From NCBI GenBank assembly GCA_016946835.1, contig JACVTC010000050.1:831001-895000 (forward strand): a stretch of 64,000 nt of DNA, read 5' to 3'. Numbering within the stretch: the stretch's first letter is position 1; each line of letters starts with the position of its first letter. Source of the stretch: Neocallimastix lanati (nom. inval.) (lineage: Eukaryota > Neocallimastigomycota > Neocallimastigomycetes > Neocallimastigales > Neocallimastigaceae). The position numbers and the translations under genes are program-made. Under the pieces are notes generated by a model that was not told the DNA's origin, did no database searches, and worked only from the letters and a program-made list of their open reading frames with translations. Shown here one piece after another: positions 53,501 to 64,000 of the stretch.

Positions 53501-56442
53501 CCAGGTAACTGACCAAGTAAAGCAAACCCATTGCTTACGAGCTAATGTGGTTTTTTCTACTTCTTCCTCTTCTTCTTCACTACTTTCTTCTTCTTCTGGA
53601 TTAGCACCAGTAACATCACCTTCACCCTTATTTTCTCTCATACTATCAACTACAGCTCCAGAATTTTGTTCAGAGTAATGATATTCAGATTCAAACTGAG
53701 ACATATTATCTTCTGTAAGAATTTCATCTTCACTATATTCACCATTATCATGGAATGAAGAAGCTTCCGAGTAACCTTCCATCAATCCAGATTGACTGTT
53801 TGAATCACCACGGAAATCTTGTGAAATATTTCCCTTCTTTTTATTTGGTTTCATGGCATCTTCAATAGCTCTAACTTCATTATCTAAGATTCTCCATGCA
53901 TCTTCAGAAACAAAAAGTTTATCTTGACCAACCAAAACATCTTGTGGTCCCCATTTAAATACATTTACAAAGGAAACACATTTATTTCTTGGATTAGAAT
54001 TTGGAAGTTGAAGAGATTCCACAATTGGTTCAAAAATTTCTAAAAATTCGTCAAAAGTAAAGTAAGAAGTGTAATCATAATCTTGACGAATCTTTGTAAT
54101 ATCTTCAAATCCATACATTTGTACTTGTTCTTGAACAAAGTTAGCATTGAATTTGTAAGATCTTAAATCTTCATTAGGTTTAATACACATAACAAACCAT
54201 GGATTAGTTTCTGAGAGAGATTCAAATAATTCATTCATAGTCATAGTTAAGTGACTACCAACGGTTGGAATAACTTCAGTTTGCTTCTTCTTTTCAAGTT
54301 TTCTTTGCTTACGCTTAGTGGATGGAGAACGAGATGGAAGTCTTGATTGTTGAGCATCAACAATATTATTACTAGAATTAGTAAGAGTTTGGGTAGTAAC
54401 AGCTTTATCAGAAAATATACTCTTAATAAATTCATTATTAGATTCTGGCATTTCACCACTACCACGAATTAATGAAACAAAGTCAGAATTCATACTATCC
54501 ATATTGGATTCAAGTAAATCTTCAACATTATAAGTAACATCACCTTCATAATGTTGGATAGTAAATCCATTTCTTGATGGTTTTATAATGGTAGTATTTT
54601 CGGCTAAGGCATTAATCTTTCCTAAAAGACGATCTTGGTTCTTACGAGTACGGTTACATTCACTATCTAATACACTGATAATACCATCAGATCTTTCATA
54701 TAATTGAATAATTTCACTATTTGGAATATAATTGTATTCTTGAACTCTAATATTTTGGCTCTTGTAATCACTTAATGGAATTTCAAATATTTGTTGATTG
54801 ATGAATTGATTAGTATGTTCATTCATATAGTGAGATAATAATTCTTGAAGTTGATTATCTTTCTTATCTTGGAAACCTGGGAAATCAGTAATACCAATGA
54901 AATTAGCGGTTTCTTCTTCAGATTTACATAAACGATTATTAATGTGTTCAACAATCCAACGGAAAAGAAGGGAGTAGAGACACTTAGCAAGTGAATCACG
55001 TTGAATAATGGCTGTTTCAGCATTTAAAAATACAGAACAAAGTTCACGTTTAATATACATGGTTTTATAAGTTAAAACAGTTTCAAGATTTCTTGGATGA
55101 ATACCAAGTGTTTCAGCAATAACTTCTAATACATCAAGATTTTTGATTTGGCATGGTTCTTGAGTCATATCACCAGAATCAATGAATTGTAAATTACCAA
55201 GTTGAAGAATTGCAGTTAAAAGTTGGAAAATTTGATTTTGAGCACTTCTTCCAATACCAACAGTTTTCATGGCAGCTGTTAATTCCTTAAATTTATTTTC
55301 ATCATCAGTTTGAAGAGAACGCTGATCACCCATATAATAATAGTTGGTTGCTTCACCTAATCTCCAGTAATTCTTTTCTTCAGTTGAAGCACCAGCAAAT
55401 AAATAATAAAAGACATGGTAAGAACGTTCATTACTTGGAATATCAGTAATTCTATTTTTTTCTAATAAATAATCACAAAGCTTGGCACCAATAATTTTAC
55501 CGTGATTATCATATTGAATTTCAGTATATTTACCATGACGTGAAGCATCTGGATTTAAAACTGTTCTAGCATTACCGAAAGCATTTAAAATAACAGAAGT
55601 ATTCTTTATACCAGTTCTAATCTTTGACTTTTTCTTTCCTTTACTAAAATCACATAAAAACTTTATAAGCATATCTCTTGTAAAAGATTTACCACTACCA
55701 GAAATACCTCTATATATACATTAATTTATTTTATTATCATTTTATTATTAGTATTTATTCATATTTCTATTTAAAATAATTTTTAAACGTTATATTTTTA
55801 TATTTATTATACTCATAAATATTAAAATTTAATATTATTATTTTCAAAATAAATATATATAATTTTTATATTACAAATAATATATATTATACTCTTAAAA
55901 AATTTTTCAAAAAATAATTTTTTTAAACTTAATAAATACTAAACAATATCTTTTTTACTTTGAGAAATAAATATTCTCTCAAAATAAAAAAAATGTAATA
56001 TTTTTCAAATATTTTTCAAATAAACATAAATTTTATTTTATTTTATTTTATTTTAAATTTATATGTTTTTATAAATAAAAATTATTGATAGTAATCAATT
56101 TTATTACCTTAAAATAATACTTTGGTCTTCTCCATTTCTACATAAGTGAAGATAAGCTTTTGAAGCAATTTCATAAACATGTGGTGGAAGTTTCTTTTTT
56201 GAACCTTCATTTGAGGTATCCATTGCATCTTCAAGATAAGCCATTTCAGTTTCCTCTGTAATGGCATCTGTTCGCCGGTTCGGATTCACCGCCACCATCA
56301 AATTTGACCCTATTCGAGTATATAAAGCATTGTTACTATATCTATCTCTAAGGTTATTAACAATGTTTTCAACGGTTAAAGGGTTTAAATCTCTTATATC
56401 TTCCTTAGATGCAGAAAGTTGTGGCTTCTTTCCACGAACCAT
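50534..56442 (-). CDS. Chitin synthase with N-terminal myosin motor domain (class V type)
   Basis: Two minus-strand exons (56442-56108 and 55709-50534) encode 1836 residues. Myosin-like motor (about 20-640): P-loop GISGSGKS (113-120) just after the intron, switch I NPDASRHGKY (about 164), switch II DFPGFQ (about 386). An acidic linker (EEEESSEEEEEE) leads to membrane segments (about 835-850 and 872-897), a cytochrome-b5-like region with YDNVYDITNYG, and another membrane segment. The GT2 chitin synthase core has VDADTR (about 1357), EDRYLTTLM (about 1471) and QRRRW (about 1511). C-terminal membrane helices end in FSWGNTRVV, and a DEK_C domain lies at about 1777-1836. It polymerises UDP-GlcNAc into chitin at the plasma membrane; in fungi the motor domain helps deliver the enzyme to growth sites. 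The catalytic motifs are intact. The motor's nucleotide-binding loops deviate from the consensus. Confidence 0.96.
55710..56107 (-). other. Intron of the chitin synthase gene
   Basis: A 398-bp intron with donor GTAATA and acceptor TATAG. It splits an Arg codon directly before the P-loop, and removing it joins SIILR to GISGSGKS. Confidence 0.92.
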
Positions 56443-57395
56443 GTTGTATATTTATTTATTTATATTAAATGTTCTAAAAATGATATTATTAAACTTTCTT
56501 TTTTTAAAATAAAAAGTTTATTCTTTTTCTTCTTTTGTTTATATAAAAGTCTTTTTTTTTTCACTTTTCTTTTAAATATTTTTTATCAAATAGCTTTTTA
56601 AGTTTATTAATTACAATTTAAAATATTGTTTTTTTTTTCTATAATTTATTTATATTTGTTTAAATCTTTATCTATTTAATTTTTATAATTATTTTTCAAG
56701 ATAATATTGTTTATCAATAAAATTATTCGGTTATACCAAAGATTTTATAATGCCCAGTTTTAATTATAAAAATTTATATAAAAACAAATAATATTTTAGT
56801 TAATAAATTTTTTAATACGAAATAACAATTAATTTTTTTTTAATTGAACAAATATTAAATTTTAGAAAATAATACTATAATTTACAAATATTCGAGTTTA
56901 TTTTTAATGTTTTCGTTATTGTATTTATTTTGATTATTAATAAATATTTAAATAAAAAAAAATAAATTTTTTTATTACTATTCTTTGTTTATGTTTAAAT
57001 ATTGTTCATTGACTTAAATATGATAAATCTTTGATTTATGGTATTTTAATATTTTCAATTATTTATTAAGTAAATTTGAAAAATAATATATATATAAATA
57101 TTTTATTATGAATAAATATTTTAAAATTTTTGATTAAATACTGAATATTATTTCCCTTTTCTTTTTTTTTTAAAAAAAATTTTTTTTTCTTCTTTTAATA
57201 TATATATAAAGGAAATTTATTGTATTCCCTTTATATATATAAATATTAAATTATTATAAAAATTAAATTACGAAGAAGAATAACTATTACTTTTTTTTTA
57301 AAAAAAAAAAAAAAAAGGACCTTATTAGATAAATTAAAATTCCTGAATCTATATAAAAAAAAATATTTCAATAAATAAATATAAAATAACAAATG

Positions 57396-57426
<31 letters not shown>

Positions 57427-59395
57427 TAATTTTTTAAAAAAAAAAAAAAAAAAATAAAAATAAAAATAAAAAATTTTTTAAAATTATTAAATAATAATAT
57501 TTAATCACAATAATATAATAAATAAAATATATAATTGAAAAGCTTTTAAAAATTTTATTTATTATTATTTCCTGTTCTAAATAAAATAAAAATGAAATGA
57601 TTAATTTAATTATAATATACTAGTAATATATAGTAAATCAAATTATATTACAAATCAATAGTTTATGTAAATTTATGAAAAATAAATAAATATATTATTA
57701 TTAGAATATTGTTTAAATTAATTAATAATACTAATATAAAAAAACGAATATAAATAATTTATAATGATATATGAATAATTATTTAATAAAATATATATAG
57801 TTAATATATTTATAATTTATAATAATATATTATTAATGTAATTAAAAAATAATCGTTAATATATTATTCATCATGATAATAAGAATTTTATATATTAGAA
57901 TTTATTTTATTTTATGTACTACTATATATAATTATATATATAATATATGATAATTAATTAAATTTTCTATTAAATAAATTTATTTTATAAATCAATTTTA
58001 TTTTATAAATCAATTTTTGATTTTTATATTTTAATATTAAAACAATCAAATATTCATCTTTAGATAATTTTAATTTAATCTAATATATATAATTAATTAC
58101 TAAATGATTTATGATTTATTATAATAAATTATTTTCTTATTTTTTGAAATATATAATAATAAAAAAAATAATAGAATAAAAAAAATTAATATTGATTGAA
58201 GGTAATAAAATATTATAGATTATATATAATACTAAAAATATATAATATTTAAAATATTTTTAATTTCTTTTTGAAATATAAAAAAATTATATGTTAAAAT
58301 CATTTATTATTATTAAAGCATAAAATATTTTATTTAAAATTTAACATGTTAAATTTCAAATCTTTTCAATTTTTTTTTAAATTTTAATATAATTTGTACA
58401 TTGGAATATTATTTTAATTCTAATTTTAATTAAAATTAATAATGCACGCCAAAAAAAAAAAAATAACAAAAAGCTAACAAAAAAAGGAAAAAGAAAAAAA
58501 AAACAGAAAATAACAAAAAAAAGAAAATAAACTTTTTCTATTATAAGGAGAGAAAAAAAGATAAAAAAGGAAATTATCTAAAGTGTAACTAATAAAAAAA
58601 AAAAAATTTTTTTTTTGTAAATAATTAAATATCTAAATTTAGGCCGTTTTTATATAAATAAAATACAATATCGCCACAAATTTTGTAAATTTTTATTCAT
58701 TTATATAGTGAGCCACAAAATTTCATATTCTTTGAAAATAAACAATATTAATTTCAAAAAGAATAAAAAATTATTATATATATTAATTAATAATTTTTAT
58801 TTATATTATTATAAAATTTTAATTTATTATAATTGAATTAAATAATTTTCTACATGAAAATTTAATAAATATAATTCATTCTTTTAATATAAATAAATAA
58901 ATTAATACATTGTATATAACTATTATTTATATACAACATGTTTTGATAATAGCCAATCATTACCTCAAAAATAAATAATTCTATAATTGATTGATAAACA
59001 CGAAAAGTTTTAAAAGGTTGTACAATATATAATTTAAATTGTAATATATATTATTAATTAATTGTTAATATACTACTTTTGATTTTCATAACTAAAAATA
59101 ATCTTAGAAAAAAAAAAAAAAAAAGAGAAAAAAAATTTTTTTTAAAAAAAAAAAAAAAAACATTATTTTGAATGCATTTCTAAATTTATTTATTTATATA
59201 TTTATTTATTTACTTACGTATATATTTATTTTGTATTATTTATATTTAGACATTTCTTTATTTTAGTTTCTTAAAAAATAAAAAAGTAAATTTTATATTT
59301 CAAATAAATATTTGAAATACCTTTAAAATAATTTTTAAAAATTAATAAAAATTAATATCTATATTTAGAATAAATAATAATGGTAAATATTAATT
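56443..59395. other. A/T-rich DNA upstream of the chitin synthase gene
   Basis: No gene was seen in about 3 kb. T- and A-tracts occur at about 57292-57316, 57401-57425, 57437-57453 and 59108-59160. A direct repeat of gccacaaa(a)ttt occurs at about 58673 and 58713. The promoter of the minus-strand chitin synthase gene should lie in the first few hundred bases. Confidence 0.5.
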
Positions 59396-59525
59396 TTATA
59401 TTATTTATTTATTATTTATTACTTATTATTTATTATTTATTATTTATTATTTATTATTTATTATTTATTATTTATTATTTATTATTACTATATAATTTAT
59501 TATTTATTTATTTATTTATTATTTA
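59396..59525. repeat. Minisatellite, TTTATTA unit (second locus)
   Basis: About 130 bp of the same 7-bp TTTATTA unit, in the same strand sense as the blocks at 9403-10290 and 62040-62400. Confidence 0.85.
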
Positions 59526-59828
59526 TTTTATCAATTTGAATTGTAGATAGAAGCCTTTCATATAAAAAAAATATATTAAAAAATAGTAAATAATTTATAT
59601 TAAAGCCTGTTGATTTTTATTATTTACCATTATATTTAAATTATTATATTTTATAATTTATTATTAAAAATAGTTTTATTGAAGTAATACAAAGATACAG
59701 GATAAATTATAATTAATGGACAATAATTAAGAATTTTATTTAATAATTATTGACGTTTATTATTAAAATTTACTAAATTACAGAAATTATTAAATATAAT
59801 AAAATAAACTTTTATATAATTTCCAAAA

Positions 59829-59946
59829 TTATAAAATATAGTTTTTAATAATTAATAACCCTATATTCTTTATCATTTAATTATAAATTATAAAATATAG
59901 TTTTTAATAATTAATAACCCTATATTCTTTATCATTTAATTATAAT
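59829..59946. repeat. Perfect 59-bp tandem duplication
   Basis: The 59-bp segment beginning ttataaaatatagttttt and containing taataaccctatattc is present twice, head to tail, with no visible differences. It lies in noncoding DNA. Perfect identity suggests a recent duplication. Confidence 0.9.
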
Positions 59947-59999
59947 TTGCGAAATTTCAAAAAAATAAATACCTTATTACATACGCTAATAGTATGTAT

Positions 60000-60310
60000 T
60001 GAATTATTTAGGATTATTCGTACGACGATAATAAGCAAAGCATGTTAGTATTGTAGCACTTATAGCAAACATTACACAAAGTTGCACAACAGACGTTAAG
60101 TCCTTCACTATCAGAAGGACCTTTAATTATTTTTACACAATTTTTATCCACTCGAATTTTAGATGGATATTCATCATCATTTTTAACAAAGCATCATTAA
60201 ATGGTTTTTCCCCAATACATATTGGAAGATTTAGCTTAAGTTAATGAAGGCTTGGTATATATCTATATAGGTTGTCACAATACGCTATTTGGTGTTTCAT
60301 AATTTAAAAA
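60000..60310 (-). pseudogene. Pseudogene of Cys-rich membrane protein (copy B)
   Basis: The minus strand reads HQIAYCDNLYRYIPS, a stop, LPICIGEKPFND, then KNDDEYPSKIRVDKNCVK, IIKGPSDSEG. After a frame shift it ends in a membrane segment LTSVVQLCVMFAISATIL followed by YYRR. This aligns with copy A at 45300-45770 (CDNIY, YDKSYDDS, NNDNEC, GPSDSE, hydrophobic end). Several Cys of the motif have mutated, and stops and shifts are present, so it is more decayed than copy A. The Arg-rich end after the membrane helix fits a type I membrane protein tail. Confidence 0.6.
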
Positions 60311-60646
60311 CACAATAATTATTAGAAGAATTTGTTAAATAAATACATACTAAATCGTTTTTTTAACAAATACTTAAATATTCTACTCCATCTACATTTC
60401 CTTGTGCGATTTACCTATCGTCCTATTACCGGCCCTATCATATCTAAATATCATAATAATATAGGTTATCAAATTCCCATTTTCATCTTGAAAATGTTGT
60501 TTTTGCTTTTCTATTGTTATTTTTAAAGTGTTCAGAATGACAGAGAATGAAACTTTAATTAATAATAAAATAAGATAATTATATTAAAAAGTTAGCATAA
60601 ATTATAAATGATAAAATTATTAAATAGTTAATGTAAAATTATAATG

Positions 60647-60681
<35 letters not shown>

Positions 60682-61822
60682 AAAATGTTAAATTATTTTG
60701 AAATATTAAATACTTTATAAAACATAAATTTCTATATGAAATTACTTTAATTAAGAAAATGAGTATAAATTAGAATAGGAAATAATATTTAGAAAAATGC
60801 TACTAATTGTCTAGCTAAAAATTAAATATTAATTATAATAATTAAGGGTTACTAATTTAATTTTATAACCTTTAGTATTTTCAACTCTATAACTCTCAAA
60901 AAGAATATCCCTTTTGTAAAACCATATAAGTTAAAGCATCATCCATAATAATAATACTGTCATTTGGTATTAATTTTTTTTTTTGTTATTGTACATTTCC
61001 TTTTTAATAAAATTTTTGTAAATTGCAAAGACTTCCGCATTTCTTATTTTTTTTCTTTCTCTTAAATACGTCAAAACTTAAAGAATTAAGAGTAGCTATG
61101 TGTAAATTCATTGATCTTAAGACAATACTGTGGTAAAGAATATAAAAAGAAATAAAAAAAAAAAAAAAAAAAATATGGTTTAAAAATTCACAATCGAAAA
61201 CTAAAATGAAGATCGAAAATTAATACAACCTATGTATTCCACCTCGAAATTCTCAGAGACACTGAACATTAAATGATGGATGATAATAACCAAATCGGCG
61301 TTAATCCGTCTGTTTTAATAGGCACAAAGAATGATTTTTTTTTTTTTAAACCAAGATCATCGGCGATGTTGAATAATGTTTCCAACGATGGCATAATTGA
61401 TTTTTTAGAATTCAAAGTTTGGTTATATATAAAATAAAATAATATAAAACGAAATTAGAGCAATCAAAAAAATAAGAACATAATATCATATGCAATATTT
61501 ATCTTATCACTTCGTTCGTGATTTAATATTTTTTGAACAATCTATTTCGAATTGGTATTTATCCTCAATACTTGGTTACATCATTTCGTACATTTTTATG
61601 AAGAGAATATTCGATTTTCAATACATATTTTTATAGTTGGGAGTAATGAATTAAAAAAAAAAAAAAAAATATATCTCCATATTAGATTTATTTTTTACCT
61701 CAACTATTTTCTATTTCAAGGGAATAGTTGTTTTGGTAATTTATTATATCGCTTACGTCCAGATTGGTTTCGATGCTTAACACAATTTTCTAAATGAAAT
61801 AATAATAAGCGATCATCAGCGT

Positions 61823-61857
<35 letters not shown>

Positions 61858-61990
61858 GTGTATTCGGCTTTTTCATTTAGTGGTTCGATGATAAGAATTG
61901 GCATCGACATAAGTATAAAGGTTCGATATCTTTTTATTTTCAATTTATTTTTTTTTTCTTTTTCATTTTCTAAGTTTATATCTTAATCTT
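60311..61990 (-). pseudogene. Unidentified coding-like debris
   Basis: Several mixed-composition pieces, broken by homopolymers (A-tracts at about 60643-60678 and 61155-61172; T-tract at about 61827-61855), give short protein-like readings on the minus strand: DENGNLITYIIMIFRYD (about 60450), PNDSIIIMDDALTYMVLQKG (about 60930), PSLETLFNIADDLGL (about 61370), YADDRLLLFHLENCVKHRN (about 61780) and KIKRYRTFILMSMPILIIEP (about 61920). No domain is recognisable, and each reading breaks within about 40 codons. They could be one decayed gene in series with the Cys-rich pseudogene, or mobile-element debris. Confidence 0.35.
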
Positions 61991-62037
61991 CATTTACATA
62001 TAATTCTATATCGGAATTAAAAATAATGGTAAAAATA

Positions 62038-62400
62038 TTATTTATTATTTATTTATTATTTATTATTTATTATTTATTATTTATTATTTATTATTTATTA
62101 TTTATTATTTATTATTTATTATTTATTATTTATTATTTATTATTTATTATTTATTATTTATTATTTATTATTTATTATTTATTATTTATTATTTACTATT
62201 TATAATTTATTATTTATTATTTATTATTTATTATTTATTATTTATTATTTATTATTTATTATTTATTATTTATTATTTATTATTTATTATTTATTATTTA
62301 TTATTTATTATTTATTATTTATTATTTATTATTTATTATTTATTATTTATTATTTATTATTTAATATTTATTTATTATTTATTCATTTATTGATTGATTG
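62038..62400. repeat. Minisatellite, TTTATTA unit (third locus)
   Basis: More than 300 bp of almost perfect TTTATTA 7-mers (over 40 units), followed by ttgattga and tttatttg short repeats to about 62450. It has the same unit and strand sense as the loci at 9403-10290 and 59396-59525. Confidence 0.9.
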
Positions 62401-62450
62401 ATTGATTTATTGATTTATTTATTCATTTATTTGTTTGTTTATTTATTTGT

Positions 62451-63170
62451 TTTTTATAAATAAAAATATATGTTTTAATACTTAATTATTAATTATTATT
62501 ATTTAATTTAACTAATTAAAAAAATAAAAATAAAAAAAAAAAAAAAAAAAAAACAGAATTATTTATATTAAAAAAAATTATATATATATATTTATATTTA
62601 GATAATATTATTATATAATTTAAATATATTATATTTGGATTGGTTTATCGTTTTATTATTTTAAGGATTCTTAAAAATACTGAAAAAAAAATTAATAATA
62701 ATAATAATAATTAAAATTTTAAAATACATATACTATATTGATTATAATAGAATAAAATATATTGTAAAGATTAATTTAATTGTTTTTTGATAAATTCTTT
62801 TAAATTTGTATATATATATATGTATATATTGCATATAAAAATTTTATAATCTAAAATAAAAATATATATTTATATATGATATTGACATATATCATATATG
62901 TTTATAATTTTACAAAACTTTTGAAATATTAAATGAATATTTTAAAAAATTAAATATAAAATCTAATGATTTTTAAAACTTTTATATCTAAAATATATAT
63001 ATATATATATAACTATTTTCATTTTTATATTTATCATATTTATTACTTTAATATATTTACATTTTTATAAAAATCTTTAATTCTAATTTATTTTTAAACA
63101 TATAAAAAATTCTTAATAAAATCTTGTTTTTTATAAAAAAAAAAAATTTTTAAAAAATTAATACATTAAT
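62451..63170. other. A/T-rich DNA, no gene seen
   Basis: A/T sequence with an A-tract (about 62533-62552) and AT runs. Nothing coding was recognised. Confidence 0.55.
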
Positions 63171-63171
63171 T

Positions 63172-63507
63172 TAAATAATGGTGATGGTGGTAGTAGTTCT
63201 AATAGTTATTTTATTTAATAATGGTGGTAGTATTTCTAATAGTTGTTTTTTTTTTTAAATAATGGTAGCACTAGTAATTCAAAAAACTAGTTTATTTAAT
63301 AGTGGTGGTAGTGGTTCTAGTAGTTATTTTATTTTTAATAATGATGTAATTCTAAAAGCTGCTTAATTTAATTTAATAATAGTAGTAGGCAGCTATAATA
63401 ACAGTTTCTAAAGTAAAAATTGTAGTAATGGTCTTTCTTCTAGTAATTTCAACAGTAATACCAGTCCTAGTCAGATGAAAAAATATATCCCCATCCCAAC
63501 TACTTAA
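63172..63507 (+). pseudogene. Decayed Asn/Gly/Ser-rich repeat coding segment
   Basis: An approximately 40-bp unit, taataatggtggtagtag followed by ttctaatagttattttattt, recurs in degraded form at about 63175, 63218, 63259, 63298 and 63336. In shifting plus frames it reads NNGDGGSSSNSYF, NNGGSISNS, NSGGSGSSS, then SNGLSSSNFNSNTSPS and QMKKYIPIPTT before a stop. This looks like a decayed low-complexity Ser/Gly/Asn linker of a secreted or wall protein. No adjoining domain is preserved. Confidence 0.45.
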
Positions 63508-63644
63508 GAAATATTAATTATTATATTTCTTAAAAAATATATTTATTCCACAAATGAAAATAACCAATTTTTTGAAATCACTCAAAGGTCATTAAGATTT
63601 ATTTTATTCACTTATCATAATGCTTTCATTTTATATATATATCA

Positions 63645-64000
63645 TTTAGGCGTCGACGTGGATCGTGGATCTCTCTCTAGGCAAGGTTTAATATGAAAAG
63701 ACATTTCCTATACGCCGCTTTATTACGAAGAGCTTCTTTTCAGTGATCTCTTGAACCATCATAGAGGGAAAAACAACAACAACACATCCTCTCACAGATC
63801 AAATATTTCTTCGTTGCCTTATCCTTTCAACATCGATGCTCTTGGCAACGTTAGGTCTAATAGTATACAAATTGATCATAGTGTAAAAATTCACTAATAG
63901 GCATATACAATCAATAAAGCATTCCACAAAAGCCTCATAAATACAAAATAATGAAATCGGGGAAAGAAGACTCCCCTCTCAAAGGTGATTGAAAGATATT
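63645..64000 (-). mobile_element. Dispersed-repeat copy running off the right edge
   Basis: Its left part (about 63655-63810) matches 26640-26790 (gatctgtgagagga, aagagatca, tctaggcaaggt-like words, same orientation). Its right part (63830-64000) matches the 38-kb copy (gatcatagtgtaaaaat, gtgattgaaagatatt). On the minus strand the right part reads NIFQSPLRGESSFPD, then after a shift EAFVECFIDCI, NFYTMINLYTIRPNVAKSID, i.e. the repeat-encoded protein family. It joins the two repeat sequences in one copy and continues beyond the window. Confidence 0.7.

Noticed and set aside
61716-61943. 75-codon minus-strand frame with an internal Lys run
   Set aside because: The Lys run comes from a T-tract insertion, and the parts on either side do not form a recognisable protein; treated as debris.

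Overview
The window reads as a piece of a fungal nuclear genome with extreme A+T content. Several genes have short introns with GT...AG ends, so it is eukaryotic. A chitin synthase fused to a myosin motor (50534-56442) is a fungal hallmark. Together with the near-pure A/T intergenic DNA, Asn/Ser-rich proteins and long homopolymer tracts, this points to an early-diverging zoosporic fungus. An anaerobic gut fungus (Neocallimastigomycota) is the best guess, but that assignment is inference. Codons mostly end in A or T. I saw no rRNA, tRNA or CRISPR array.

Layout. 1-7058 (-): a giant Asn/Ser-rich protein that runs off the left edge. 7059-17008: about 10 kb of A/T desert with minisatellites. 17009-17233 (+): a small signal-anchor protein. 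18811-24477 (-): a 1888-aa type II membrane protein with four tandem Stealth (sugar-phosphate transferase) units. 24478-31050: A/T DNA, a dispersed-repeat fragment and a decayed LTR retrotransposon (gag-like, RT, RNase H, integrase). 31978-32987 (+): lumazine synthase. 34652-36437 (+): glutamate N-acetyltransferase (ArgJ type). 36438-40630: mobile debris, including a head-to-tail array of poly(A)-ended, 5'-truncated copies of an unidentified element. 41384-43459 (-): bifunctional thiamine-phosphate synthase/hydroxyethylthiazole kinase. 45300-46790 (+): pseudogenes of a Cys-rich membrane protein and of a PI-PLC X-domain protein. 48245-49108 (+): a secreted, probably GPI-anchored Cys-rich protein. 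50534-56442 (-): the myosin-motor chitin synthase. 56443-64000: A/T desert, more pseudogene remnants, minisatellites and repeat copies.

How the genes relate. The intact enzymes are housekeeping: riboflavin (lumazine synthase), thiamine (TPS/Thz kinase) and arginine (ArgJ) biosynthesis. They show no sign of co-regulation. The Stealth protein, chitin synthase and GPI-type protein all belong to secretory-pathway or cell-surface chemistry. Outside real genes, patches of higher G+C are almost all decayed mobile elements or pseudogenes.

The most unusual items are the four-unit Stealth protein, which looks like an A-B-A-B duplication with a decayed last unit, and the array of truncated retro-copies that share a terminal hairpin just before a poly(A) tail.
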